A stretch of 34,752 nucleotides of DNA. It comes from JBHEMK01 sp046262635 (GTDB lineage: Bacteria; Actinomycetota; Thermoleophilia; Gaiellales; Gaiellaceae). Shown in pieces: positions 23,724 through 31,892 of the stretch. The notes beneath the pieces were generated by a model. The model was not told the DNA's origin, did not search any database, and was given only the letters and a program-made list of their open reading frames with translations. Location: assembly GCA_046262635.1 (NCBI GenBank), contig JBHEMK010000130.1, positions 1-34,752 on the forward strand. The letters are read 5' to 3'. Made by a program: the position numbers and the translations under genes. Every line of letters begins with the position of its first letter. The first letter of the stretch is position 1.

Positions 23724-24353
23724 GTGACCCGTCTGCTTGCGTTGTCGTTCGCCTCGCTGTCATTCACAGCGTCGATCCAGCCCGTGCCCGCGCCGCTTCG
23801 AGCCGAGCTGAAAGCGGGCTTCTGGCAGCAAAACTGCCCGGTTCCACTCTCGCGGCTGCGCGTCCTCACCGTTGCCCACTGGGGGTTCGACAGCCGCGTA
23901 CACACCGGTCAGCTCGTCGTCAACGAGCACGCGGCAGCTCCGCTCGCCCGCGTGTTCCGTCGACTCTACGAGCTGCGCTTCCCGATCCGCCACCTGAGCC
24001 TCGACGATCTCTACGGGCCAAGCCGCTCCCAGCCGGCCGACCGCGACATCAGCGGCAGCTTCGATTGCCGGCAGGCCGTTCCCTCTCCCTGTACGGGCGG
24101 GACGGGCACAGGCAGCTGGTCGGAGCACGCCTACGGCGAGGCGGTTGACCTGAACCCGGTCGAGAACCCCTACGTGGGCTGCGGGCAGACGTTCACGCGC
24201 TCGAGCCGCCCGTTCCGCGACCGCTCACGGCTCCGCCGCGGCATGGTCACACCGGCCGTCGTTCAGGCCTTCCGCTCAATCGGCTGGGGTTGGGGCGGGG
24301 CGTGGACCGGATCAACCAAGGACTACATGCACTTCTCCGCCACGGGCCATTAG
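23724..24353 (+). CDS. secreted M15-type (VanY/D-Ala-D-Ala carboxypeptidase-like) metallopeptidase
   Basis: A 209-residue protein with a short hydrophobic N-terminus (LLALSFASLSFTASI) suggesting export. The C-terminal half matches the M15 fold: SWSEHAYGEAVDLNP supplies zinc ligands His135 and Asp142, and KDYMHF supplies His203. The spacing GWGWGGAW before it is typical of the M15 subfamily found in actinobacteria. Such enzymes cut peptidoglycan stem peptides or D-Ala-D-Ala ends. Four cysteines (38, 115, 123 and 153) could form disulfides outside the cell. GTG at 23724 is the start. It is not obviously in an operon. Confidence 0.83.
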   Translation: MTRLLALSFASLSFTASIQPVPAPLRAELKAGFWQQNCPVPLSRLRVLTVAHWGFDSRVHTGQLVVNEHAAAPLARVFRRLYELRFPIRHLSLDDLYGPSRSQPADRDISGSFDCRQAVPSPCTGGTGTGSWSEHAYGEAVDLNPVENPYVGCGQTFTRSSRPFRDRSRLRRGMVTPAVVQAFRSIGWGWGGAWTGSTKDYMHFSATGH

Positions 24354-24611
24354 AAGAAAACAGCGTCCAGACATGGCAGCTACCACTGGCTTCTTTCCGT
24401 CGGCAACGGCCATCGAGCACGTCTCGCGCCTCTACCTCTGCCTCACCTTCATGGGCCGGCCGGCCGAGACAGACGCCACGAACGCCACCTAGCTGCTCCT
24501 CGACCGGCTCAGTGGCCGGGGCAGCCAGCGGCGACGGATTGGCGTGCTGCCCGCCGACCTCATGGTCCGCAAGTCGAGCGGCGCTCAAACCTCAGCGTCC
24601 GCTGGAACCGG
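24354..24611 (+). other. region with a possible decayed reading frame
   Basis: A frame beginning ATG at 24373 runs 39 codons (through HVSRLYLCLTFMGRPAETD) to TAG at 24490-24492, and after the stop the same frame continues with protein-like sequence (LLLDRLSGRG, VLPADLMVRKSS) up to about 24608. It may be the remnant of a small gene disrupted by a stop. I do not recognise the family. It directly precedes the frameshifted kinase, so the whole stretch may be degenerating together. Confidence 0.25.
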
Positions 24612-25498
24612 ATGATCTACGGCGGCATCGAGGCCGGAGCCACGAAATGGGTCTGCGTGATCGGCAGCGGACCCGACGACGTCCAGGAATCCGTCACCTT
24701 TCCCACCACGCATCCGGATGAGACGATCGCTCGCGCCGCCCAGTTCTTTGCCGCCAACGGCAATGCTGGGCGCCGTTGGGATCGGCTCATTCGGACCGAT
24801 CGACGTCCAGCGCGCCTCCCCGACGTGGGGCAGGATCACGACGACGCCAAAGCCCGGCTGGGCCACCGACGTTGTGGCGGCGCTTCGTAGGAGCCTCGAC
24901 CTCCCGCTCGCCTTCGACACCGACGTCAACGCCGCCGCGCTCGACGAGCACCGCTGGGGGGCGGCCGCGGGTCTCGAGACCTTCTGCTACACCACGTCGG
25001 CCCGGCATCGGTGGCGGCGGCATGGCGAACGCGCGGCTGATGCACGGGCTGCTCCATCCCGAGTTCGGGCACATGCGGGTCCCGCACGACCGCGCCCGCG
25101 ACCCATTCGCGGCCGTCGGCCCCAACCACGGCGACTGCTTCGAGGGGCTCGCCTCGGGTGACGCCGTCCGTGCACGCTGGGGCCACCCTCCCGAGGAACT
25201 GACCGACGAGCGCGTCTGGCTCCTCGAGGCGGAGTACCTGGCGCTCGGGCTCCTGAACGTGATCTGCACTCTCTCGCCGCAACGGATCATCCTCGGCGGC
25301 GGCGTGCTGAAGGAGCCCTTGCTGCTGCCGGCCGTCCGCAGTCGCGTCAGCGAGCTGGCGGGCGATTACTTCGCCGCGCCGGGAACTCGGGGAGGCAATA
25401 GACGCCTACATCGCGTCCCCCCCGCCCTTGGCGACCGCGCGGGGGTGGTCGGCGCACTGGAGCTGGCGCGGCTCGCCGTCGGCGGCGTTGAGGCCTGA
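24612..25498 (+). pseudogene. frameshifted ROK-family sugar kinase (fructokinase-like)
   Basis: Pieces of one ROK kinase lie in successive frames. Frame 1 from ATG 24612 gives the ATP-binding start YGGIEAGATKWVCVIG. At about 24765 the match jumps to another frame: GAVGIGSFGPIDV, then LPLAFDTDVNAAALDEHRWG. At about 24995-25010, two bases appear lost where TVGPGIGGG is expected, and the match continues in the third frame with MANARLMHGLLHPEFGHMRV and LSPQRIILGGGVLKEP. Near 25385-25425 a further shift in and out breaks the PELGEAIDAYI segment before PPALGDRAGVVGALELA. Four shifts suggest a pseudogene; clustered indel errors in the assembly are the alternative. If intact it would phosphorylate fructose or a similar hexose. 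Confidence 0.75.
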
Positions 25499-25611
25499 GT
25501 TGCCATGGACTTGCCGCTCGAATGACGCTCGTAGCTGAAGCCGGTCCTCGGGCCCCAGGATGCCGGGTAGGATCGCCCGTTCCGATCGGTCGAAGGAGGG
25601 GGTTACAGCAC

Positions 25612-26751
25612 ATGAAGTATCTCGCTCTGGCGGTTCTCGTCGCCGCGAGCATTTTTGTCGCTCTGGGCGGCTCGACGGGTTCCGCAGCGAACGGCAATGC
25701 CAACGCTCGCGCCGTCTGTCCGGCAGCCGTGGACGGGTTTCACTGTCATGCGCTCGTCGTTACCGACGCGCGTGGGAATCCGGACGCGTCGACCTCGCCG
25801 ACAGGCCTCTCGCCGGCGACGATCAAGTCTGCGTACTCATTCAGCACGTCGACAACCGCGGGCGCCGGCAAGACGGTCGCGATCGTCGACGCCTACAACG
25901 ATCCGAATGCGGAGTCCGACCTTGCCGTGTTTGCGAGCCAATACAGATTGCCCGCGTGCACGACGGCGAACGGCTGTTTCCAGAAGGTGAACCAGACCGG
26001 TGGCACGAGCTACCCCCACACCGATTCCGGTTGGGCGCTCGAGATCTCGCTCGATGTCCAGTGGGCGCACGCAATCGCGCCCGGGGCGAAGATCCTGCTG
26101 GTCGAGGCGAGCTCGAACAGCTTCGCGAACCTGCTCGCCGCCGAGGACTACGCGAAGGCGCATGCGCAGTACGTCTCAAACAGCTGGGGCGGCTCGGAAT
26201 CGAGCGGCGAGGCGCAGTACGACTCGCACTTCGTCCGGACAGGTGTGAGCTTCTTCGTCTCGGCGGGTGACGCCGGTTTGCCGGCGGAGTATCCGTCGGC
26301 GTCGCCGAACGTCATCTCCGTCGGCGGCACCACACTGCACTTCTCCGGTGGCACATTCTCCTCTGAGACGGGCTGGTCCGGCGGCGGTGGCGGTTGCTCT
26401 GCCTACGAGACGGCAACCGCGGCGCAGGCTGCGTTCTCCGGCTACTCGCAGGTGCGCTGCGGCGGCAAGCGCGCCACTCCGGATGTCTCCCTCGATGCCG
26501 ATCCGGCTTCGGGCGTCTCCGTCTACGACACGGTCCGCTACCAGGGTCAGAGCGGCTGGTTCACGATCGGCGGCACGAGCGCGTCGTCGCCGATGTGGGC
26601 AGCTGGGTCTGCCGACTCTGGCGCGACCGTCAATGCGGCGTACGTGTACGGCAGCTCAATCACCTACCGCGACATCACCTCCGGCAACAACGGCGCACCC
26701 TGCCTGGTCGGCTATGACCTGTGCACCGGGCGCGGCAGCTGGGTCGGCTGA
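25612..26751 (+). CDS. secreted S53 (sedolisin/kumamolisin-like) serine peptidase without pro-domain
   Basis: A 379-residue secreted peptidase. A signal peptide (MKYLALAVLVAASIFVALGG) is followed by a short linker and then the catalytic domain from about residue 64. Sedolisin catalytic residues are visible: Glu144 and Asp148 in GWALEISLDVQWAHAIAPGA, oxyanion Asp220 in VSAGDAG and Ser323 in GGTSASSP. A C-terminal calcium site is suggested by YRDITSGNNG and GYDLCTG. Most secreted S53 enzymes carry a pro-domain of about 150-180 residues, which is absent here. ATG at 25612 has AGGAGGGGG nine bases upstream. A hairpin follows the stop. Confidence 0.87.
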   Translation: MKYLALAVLVAASIFVALGGSTGSAANGNANARAVCPAAVDGFHCHALVVTDARGNPDASTSPTGLSPATIKSAYSFSTSTTAGAGKTVAIVDAYNDPNAESDLAVFASQYRLPACTTANGCFQKVNQTGGTSYPHTDSGWALEISLDVQWAHAIAPGAKILLVEASSNSFANLLAAEDYAKAHAQYVSNSWGGSESSGEAQYDSHFVRTGVSFFVSAGDAGLPAEYPSASPNVISVGGTTLHFSGGTFSSETGWSGGGGGCSAYETATAAQAAFSGYSQVRCGGKRATPDVSLDADPASGVSVYDTVRYQGQSGWFTIGGTSASSPMWAAGSADSGATVNAAYVYGSSITYRDITSGNNGAPCLVGYDLCTGRGSWVG

Positions 26752-26758
26752 CGCGGTC

Positions 26759-26787
26759 GCGGGCGGGGAGCGTTGCTCCCCGCCCGC
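26759..26787 (+). terminator. hairpin terminator after the S53 peptidase
   Basis: Perfect 13-base arms (GCGGGCGGGGAGC and its complement) with loop GTT begin 7 bp after the stop codon. No T-run follows, as with the other terminators of this window. Confidence 0.7.
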
Positions 26788-27241
26788 ACCTCTGTGGAGC
26801 ATCTGTGGTGGATGGTTCAGCCTCGGGTCGGGTCGAGCCCCGTCGCTCCCGTCTGTTGGATCTTCTCGGTCCGTGATTTGCACGGCCGTTCCTGACGCGG
26901 ATCTTCGGGCGCCCGAGGATCCCGCCACGAGGGAGGTTGGACTAGGGGACGTGCGTCCATCAGAGAGCTCGGGCGGGCACACTTTTCCCGAACCGGGTGG
27001 TTCAGGCTCGCGCGCCGGAGACGCGTGGCCGCCCCTACCCCAGCTCTCGTACCCCGTTGTGTCCGGGAGAGCCGCCGATGCTGTTCCGCAAGCCCCGCGA
27101 AGCTCCCGATCGGCAGCGTCGCCGAGATGCGGCGCGAGCAGCAGCAGATCGGGTGCAATCCGGTAGACACGGGGTCCTAAGGCGCATGTCTATGCCGCTC
27201 GAGCGCAGGCTCGAGTCGCTCGTCTCCGATTCAAACCCAAC
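26788..27241. other. intergenic stretch with only doubtful small frames
   Basis: About 450 bases between the peptidase hairpin and the end of the OppF-like gene. A forward frame ATG 27078 to TAG 27243-27245 would encode 55 basic residues (MLFRKPREAPDRQRRR start); its third positions are less GC-rich than in clear genes here, and no family is recognised. GGTGCAATCCGGTAGACAC (27152-27170) resembles the D-arm of a tRNA-Leu, but no cloverleaf can be completed. I find no confident gene or promoter. Confidence 0.4.
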
Positions 27242-28243
27242 CTAGGCGTCCGGGTCGGTGTCGTACAAGTGGCAGGCGACGAGCGCCGCTCCGACGCGTC
27301 GGGCCGCCGGATACTCAGTCCGGCAGATGTCCATTGCGAACGTGCAGCGCGGATGGAAATGGCAGCCATTGGGCCGTTCGATCGGGCTCGGGATGTCACC
27401 CGAGACGGCCGGAGTGATCGCTCGGCGTCGCGGCGTCGGTTTCGGCGCAGCCTTGAGCAGCGCCTGTGTGTAGGGGTGCAGCGGCTCTGCGAAGAGCGTC
27501 TCCGTCGGCGACTGCTCGACGATTCTGCCGAGGTACATGACGGCGACGTGCTCGCTGATGTGGCGCATCACAGTCAGGTTGTGCGAGATGAACAGGTAGG
27601 TGAGCCCAAGCTCCTCCTGGAGTCGCATCATCAGGTTGAGGACCTGGGCCTGCACAGAAACGTCGAGCGCCGAGACCGCCTCGTCGGCGACGATGAACTC
27701 GGGCTCGACCGCGAGCGCGCGAGCGATGCCGATCCGCTGGCGCTGACCGCCGCTGAACTGATGTGGACGCCGGCCGGCGAATTCGGGTGCGAGCCCGACG
27801 CGCTCGAGCAGGTCGGCGACGCGCGCGGACCGGGCCTCCCTTGGCAGGATGCCGTGCACGGCGAGCACCTCGTTGAGCATCTGGCGCACAGTCATCGTCG
27901 GGTTCAGCGAGGAGTAGGGATCCTGGAAGATCACCTGGATGCGCTTGCGGAGCTCGCGGGCCGACCGATCCCGCTGCCCGAGCACGCTCCGGCCTTCGAA
28001 GAGGATGTCGCCGGAGGTCGGCTTCTCGAGCTGGAGCAGCAGGCGACCGAAGGTGCTCTTGCCCGAGCCGCTCTCGCCGACCAGGCCGAGAGTCTCGCCG
28101 CGCTGGATCGCGAGCGACACGTCCTCGACCGCGACGAGCGCCTGCTGCTGCCCGCGGAGACGCCGGACGAGCCCGCCCTGCAGCGGATAATGCTTGGTGA
28201 GACCCCTCGTCTCGAGCAACGGCGCCTCGGTCACGTCGGCCAC
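27242..28243 (-). CDS. oligopeptide/dipeptide ABC transporter ATPase (OppF/DppF-like)
   Basis: A 333-residue ATPase of the peptide/nickel/opine importer family. Walker A is GESGSGKS (56-63), the signature FSGGQ (163-167) and Walker B FIVADE (183-188). The residue after the catalytic Glu is Ala189, where Pro is usual (ADEAVSALD). The C-terminal oligopeptide extension has the four-Cys pattern (Cys294, 300, 307, 324) seen in OppD/F-type subunits, some of which bind an iron-sulfur cluster. GTG at 28243 follows the DUF4438 stop by 9 bp with AAGGG upstream. The binding protein and permeases of the presumed transporter lie on the other strand from 31893 on. A partner OppD-type ATPase is not in the window. 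Confidence 0.9.
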   Translation of the reverse strand: MADVTEAPLLETRGLTKHYPLQGGLVRRLRGQQQALVAVEDVSLAIQRGETLGLVGESGSGKSTFGRLLLQLEKPTSGDILFEGRSVLGQRDRSARELRKRIQVIFQDPYSSLNPTMTVRQMLNEVLAVHGILPREARSARVADLLERVGLAPEFAGRRPHQFSGGQRQRIGIARALAVEPEFIVADEAVSALDVSVQAQVLNLMMRLQEELGLTYLFISHNLTVMRHISEHVAVMYLGRIVEQSPTETLFAEPLHPYTQALLKAAPKPTPRRRAITPAVSGDIPSPIERPNGCHFHPRCTFAMDICRTEYPAARRVGAALVACHLYDTDPDA

Positions 28244-28252
28244 GATTCGCCC

Positions 28253-29116
28253 TTACGCGAGCCGGAGTAGCTCGGCGATGTTCGCGTCCGAATCGACCTC
28301 GGGCTCGATGAAGGCGGCTGGGGCCGAGAGGAGCAGTGTCATCCCCGGCCCGTTGCCGAGGATCGGGCTGTCGCCGCAGGCGACGACGGCGATCGTGAGC
28401 GCCCCCGTACGGTAGCCGGTGTAGTAGGTGGCGTCCCAGTCGCGAACAGCAACGAGGTCGCCGAGCCGCAAGCCCTCGAGGCCCTCGTCGGTGCCGTCCT
28501 GGAGCGCGACGGACGTGACCGCGCTGACCCGGCCGCTGCCCATCCCCATCACCTCGGGTGGGAAGACGCGCGTGACGCGCACCGCGAGCACCCCGTCGCG
28601 CAGGTCCGGCGCCCAGACCCGCCAGAGCTCCGGGCTCAGGCTGTGGCAGGCGATCTCCGGCGTGCCCTCGACCCGCATGCCGCGCCCGCTGGCCCGGACG
28701 AGGACGCTGTCCCCCGGGGCGATTCGCTCGAGCGCGCCGTCATCGAGGTGGACGAGCACGTGCTTGGCGCCCATGAACAACTCGTGCTTGCCGACGACGA
28801 TGCCTTCCAAGCCCGCTGCGTCCCCACTGCGCACGACTGCGCGGTTCCCGACACACGCAAAGAGGTTCAGCGCCTCGTTGGCCGGTGGAGCTGGGTTCGC
28901 GATGCTGACCCCGGGCTCGATCTGGTCGCCGGCCCAGCCGAGTGCGCTCATCCCGACCTTGACGTTGTAACAGATGCCTCCCATGCCGACCGGAACGGCC
29001 GGAGTGCCATCGGCGTGGACCTCGTAGGGGTTCGCCGCCATCGACGGGCTCGTCACCTCCCCGACGACCGCGGTCACGAGCAGTTCGCGCTCGTTGATCC
29101 GTGCAGCCTCGCTCAC
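28253..29116 (-). CDS. DUF4438 family protein, downstream copy
   Basis: A 287-residue protein resembling the uncharacterised DUF4438 family (structure known from Thermotoga, function unknown). Recognisable segments are NPYEVHADGTPAVPVG, GGICYNVKVGMSALGWAGDQIEPGVSI, LNLFACVGNRAVVRSGDA, VGKHE and LRLGDLVAVRDWDATYYTGYRTGALTIAVV. GTG at 29116 is chosen since it has GAGAGGCGGA upstream and gives exactly the length of the tandem paralogue; TTG at 29137 is an in-frame alternative. The two copies are clearly related but diverged, so they probably form two subunits or act on two related compounds. Neighbours suggest hydroxy-acid or peptide-derived metabolism; no catalytic residue can be assigned. Confidence 0.8.
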   Translation of the reverse strand: MSEAARINERELLVTAVVGEVTSPSMAANPYEVHADGTPAVPVGMGGICYNVKVGMSALGWAGDQIEPGVSIANPAPPANEALNLFACVGNRAVVRSGDAAGLEGIVVGKHELFMGAKHVLVHLDDGALERIAPGDSVLVRASGRGMRVEGTPEIACHSLSPELWRVWAPDLRDGVLAVRVTRVFPPEVMGMGSGRVSAVTSVALQDGTDEGLEGLRLGDLVAVRDWDATYYTGYRTGALTIAVVACGDSPILGNGPGMTLLLSAPAAFIEPEVDSDANIAELLRLA

Positions 29117-29126
29117 GCTCCGCCTC

Positions 29127-29990
29127 TCACTCCGCAAGATTCAGATAGTCGCGGACGTTCGCCCGCTCGGCCAACACCGGCTCGAACTGCTCGCTCGGGC
29201 CGGACATGATCGTGACGACGCCGGTGCCGTGGCCGGGGATGCCGCCGTAGCCTCCGTGGGCGACGACCCCGATCGCGGACATGCCCTTGCGGTAGCCGCG
29301 GCCGTAGCGGTGATCCTGGTCCTGCATGAGGACGATGTCGCCGAGGCGCAGGCCTTCCGCCCCCAGCCGCTCGACCGTGTCACTGTGGGTGAACATCACG
29401 TCACAGTTCGCCCACTCCGAGCTCATGCCGAGCCCGGCGCCCATCAGGTACGCGGGGATCTCGAATGCAACCTCGACGCGCAGCCGACCGACGCCATCGG
29501 GCTGCAACGGCAGCGCGTGCAGAAGCGCAGGGCTGAGACTCCGCGTCGCGATCTCCGGGAAGTCGCTCAGCCGCAGGCCCTGGCCGTGCGCGCGAACGAG
29601 CATCCGGTCGCCCGGCGCGAGTGCGTCTAGTGCGGCCTGAGGGAAGTCAACAAGCACGAACGCGTGCTTGCCGCAGACGGTTCCCTCGGCGCCGGCGGCA
29701 GAACCGTGGAGGACCCGGACGGCGTTGCCAAGGCAGGCTAGGAACTGGAGCGCGTGGTGCCGTCCGCGGTCGGCAGAGCCCGCCGAAACGCCGGGCTCGA
29801 GGTGGTCCGCCGCCCAGGGAAAGACGGGGTCTCCGACGCGAACGTTTGCGACGACGCCGGACATTCCCGGCAGCAGCATTGGCTGGCCGTAGTCGTCGAC
29901 CGCGTACGAGCCGCTCCAGGTCGGGTGGCTGACGGCGGCCTCGATCCCGAGGACGACGAGCTGTTCTTCATTCGTGCGGATCGCGCTCAG
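29127..29990 (-). CDS. DUF4438 family protein, upstream copy, with apparent CTG start
   Basis: A 287-residue DUF4438 protein, paralogous to the next gene. Shared blocks include MSGVVANVRVGDPVFPWAAD, LQFLACLGNAVRVLHGSA, VCGKHAFVLVDFP, ARAHG-like VRAHGQGLRLSDFPEI and LGDIVLMQDQDHRYGRGYRKG. No ATG, GTG or TTG occurs in frame between the family homology and the dehydrogenase-internal shadow beginning at 30140. A CTG at 29990 overlaps the upstream stop (CTGA, parallel to the GTGA and ATGA junctions here), lies 8 bp after AAGGAG and gives a protein of exactly the paralogue's length. I therefore take CTG as the start; a sequencing error is the alternative. Function is unknown. Confidence 0.8.
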   Translation of the reverse strand: MSAIRTNEEQLVVLGIEAAVSHPTWSGSYAVDDYGQPMLLPGMSGVVANVRVGDPVFPWAADHLEPGVSAGSADRGRHHALQFLACLGNAVRVLHGSAAGAEGTVCGKHAFVLVDFPQAALDALAPGDRMLVRAHGQGLRLSDFPEIATRSLSPALLHALPLQPDGVGRLRVEVAFEIPAYLMGAGLGMSSEWANCDVMFTHSDTVERLGAEGLRLGDIVLMQDQDHRYGRGYRKGMSAIGVVAHGGYGGIPGHGTGVVTIMSGPSEQFEPVLAERANVRDYLNLAE

Positions 29991-31018
29991 TAGAGAAGCT
30001 CCTTGTCGAGCAGGTTCAGCAGCAGGCGCCCGTCGAGGTACCGCCGGATGTTCTCCTGGAAGAGCTGAACGATGCGCTCGTTCTCGGCTGCCACGGTGCT
30101 CGCCGAGTGCGGGCTGACGAGGACGTTCGGCAACTCCCAAAGGGGGCTCTCGCGCGGCAGCGGCTCCTGCTCGAAGACGTCGAGGGCGGCCCCGCGTAGA
30201 TGTCCCGAGCGCAGCGCGTCGATCAGTGCACCCTCGTCGACAACGTCGCCGCGCGCGATGTTGACAACGATCGCGCCGGGCTTCAGGAGGGCGAGCCGGC
30301 GGGCATCGAGCAGCCGATGTGTGAGCGCGGTGTGCGGTACCGCGAGCACGAGCACGTCGGCCTCGGGCAGCAGTTCATCGACCCGCTCGATCTCCTCGAG
30401 CCGCTCGACGCACAGCTCTTCGGGAACACGGTCGCCGATCTCGCGCACGGTACCGACCACTCTGGCGTCGAGCGCGCGGGCAAGCCGAGCCACCTCGCGC
30501 CCGACCTTGCCGAGCCCGACAACGCACACGGTCTTGCCCGCGACCTCCTCACCGGCGTAGCGTTCCCAACGATGCTCGCGCTGCTCGCGCCCGAGCCGCA
30601 GAGCGTCCTTACCGAAGATCAGCATCGCGAGCACGGCGAACTCTGCGAGCGGCCGAGCATGCACGCCGCCAGCCGTCGTGACCGCAATTGAGCTCTCCGT
30701 CAACCCGACGCGCTTGGCAAGCATGCCGATGCCCGCGCTCGTCGCCTGGATCCAGCGCAGATGCGGCCGCGCCGCGAGCGTCGTCGCGAGCTCGAGCGGC
30801 CCGAAATCGAAGAGCACCTCGGCCTCGGCGAGCAGCGCTTCCCACCGCTCCCGCGCGCCGGCCTCCTCGAGCAGCGGCAGCGGATGGTCGGAGGCGTAGC
30901 GCGCCGGGGTGAGCAGGTCGGGCTCGTGCACGACGTCGAGCCGCCCGTCGGTTGCCCGGATCGCAGCGACAAGCTCGTCCGGAAGCGGGCTCGTGATCAC
31001 GAGGCGGACCCGGCTCAC
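29987..31018 (-). CDS. D-isomer-specific 2-hydroxyacid dehydrogenase
   Basis: A 343-residue NAD(P)-dependent dehydrogenase interconverting 2-hydroxy and 2-keto acids. The cofactor motif is GLGKVG (168-173). The catalytic triad is Arg256 in NIARGDVVD, Glu285 in DVFEQEPLP and His304 in VSPHSAST. Length is normal. The long N-terminal substrate domain is nearest in style to the GhrA/hydroxypyruvate-glyoxylate reductase-like branch, but the substrate is not determined. GTG at 31018 overlaps the SDR stop (GTGA) and its own TGA overlaps the CTG of the DUF4438 gene. It is second in a five-gene reverse operon with the SDR and OppF-like ATPase, so the imported compound probably yields a hydroxy or keto acid. 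Confidence 0.9.
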   Translation of the reverse strand: MSRVRLVITSPLPDELVAAIRATDGRLDVVHEPDLLTPARYASDHPLPLLEEAGARERWEALLAEAEVLFDFGPLELATTLAARPHLRWIQATSAGIGMLAKRVGLTESSIAVTTAGGVHARPLAEFAVLAMLIFGKDALRLGREQREHRWERYAGEEVAGKTVCVVGLGKVGREVARLARALDARVVGTVREIGDRVPEELCVERLEEIERVDELLPEADVLVLAVPHTALTHRLLDARRLALLKPGAIVVNIARGDVVDEGALIDALRSGHLRGAALDVFEQEPLPRESPLWELPNVLVSPHSASTVAAENERIVQLFQENIRRYLDGRLLLNLLDKELLY

Positions 31019-31803
31019 CGCCGCATCGACCCTGGATCAGAGGCGAGTGTGAACCGTCCCGCGAGCGAGCCGCCGTCGACGTCGAGCACGGCGCCGGAGA
31101 TGTGGCTCGCTGCCTCGGAGCAGAGGAAGAGCACGGCCTGCGCGACGTCGAGCGGATGCCCCGCTCGGCCAAGCGGGATCGAGTCCACGAGCCCGGCCCG
31201 CAGCTCCTCGGAGGCGCGGTCGGGGAAAGCATCGCTCCAGCCGCGGACGTCGATGTACCCCGGAGAGACGACGTTCACCCGGATCCCGTGCGGTCCGAGC
31301 TCCATCGCGGCCACTTTCGTCAAGGTCTCGAGCGCCGCTTTCGACGCCGAATACGCAGCACCGCCACGCCGGGGGCTGCGCACGGAGCCCGTCGTAATGT
31401 TCACGATCGACGCGCTCTCCGCCGCGCGCGCGACACAGTGGCGCCCGAAGGCCTGGCAGGCGGCAAATGCGCCGGTCACGTTGACGTCGAAGACGCGACG
31501 CCATGCCTCGACCGGCATCTCGAGTACCAGGCCATCGGGATAGGCCGCGGCGTCATTGACGAGCACGTCGACCTTGCCGAACCGTCCTGCGACCGACTCG
31601 ACAGCGTCCGCAACGACGACCGGATCGGCAACGTCGCCGACGATCGCCACCAGATCGTCTCGACCCGAGAAGAACGACGCCTCGGCGAGGTCGAGGATTC
31701 CGACGCGCGCTCCCTCTGCAAGGAAGGCGACGGCGATCGCCCGCCCCAGCCCATTTGCCCCACCGGTGACGAGGACGACGTGCTGTTCGAATCGCCCGGT
31801 CAA
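31015..31803 (-). CDS. short-chain dehydrogenase/reductase
   Basis: A 262-residue classical SDR. The cofactor motif TGGANGLG is at 13-20, the NAG-equivalent is NDAAA (83-87), and the catalytic residues are Asn108, Ser140 (ITTGS), Tyr151 and Lys155 (YSASK). The Asp following the second strand (GILDLAE) favours NAD over NADP. The C-terminal SGAVLDVDGG is typical. The start is TTG at 31803, with weak GGA-rich sequence upstream and no in-frame ATG or GTG alternative. It is the first gene of the reverse operon, divergent from the solute-binding protein across an 89-bp promoter gap. Substrate unknown; it may act in sequence with the 2-hydroxyacid dehydrogenase. Confidence 0.9.
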   Translation of the reverse strand: MTGRFEQHVVLVTGGANGLGRAIAVAFLAEGARVGILDLAEASFFSGRDDLVAIVGDVADPVVVADAVESVAGRFGKVDVLVNDAAAYPDGLVLEMPVEAWRRVFDVNVTGAFAACQAFGRHCVARAAESASIVNITTGSVRSPRRGGAAYSASKAALETLTKVAAMELGPHGIRVNVVSPGYIDVRGWSDAFPDRASEELRAGLVDSIPLGRAGHPLDVAQAVLFLCSEAASHISGAVLDVDGGSLAGRFTLASDPGSMRR

Positions 31804-31831
31804 GCCGCCGATCCTACTCCGACGCTCCGCG

Positions 31832-31861
31832 TTGACACATCCCGATGCCGCGCCGTACGAT
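31832..31861 (+). promoter_or_regulatory. sigma-70-type promoter for the peptide-type ABC importer
   Basis: TTGACA (31832-31837) and TACGAT (31856-31861) are separated by 18 bp. Transcription would start near 31868, about 25 bases before the ATG at 31893, leaving room for the GAGGAGGG ribosome-binding site at 31883-31890. It stands in the divergent gap shared with the SDR gene. This is the clearest canonical promoter of the window. Confidence 0.7.
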
Positions 31862-31892
31862 CGGTGCCTGCTTCACACGACCGAGGAGGGCT

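Noticed and set aside
24373..24492. 39-codon frame as an independent small gene
   Set aside because: No ribosome-binding site, and protein-like sequence continues after its stop, which fits a broken gene better than an intact small one.
27143..27241. tRNA-Leu-like segment: a D-arm-like GGTGCAATCCGGTAGACAC followed by CCTAAGG and a late GATTCAAACCC
   Set aside because: No paired anticodon stem, T-stem or acceptor stem can be formed at the right distances. At most a degenerate remnant.
27078..27245. Forward 55-codon frame whose TAG overlaps the TAG of the OppF-like gene in CTAG
   Set aside because: Third positions are less GC-rich than in clear genes here, no family is recognised, and CTAG overlaps arise easily by chance. 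Left as an uncertain part of the intergenic stretch.
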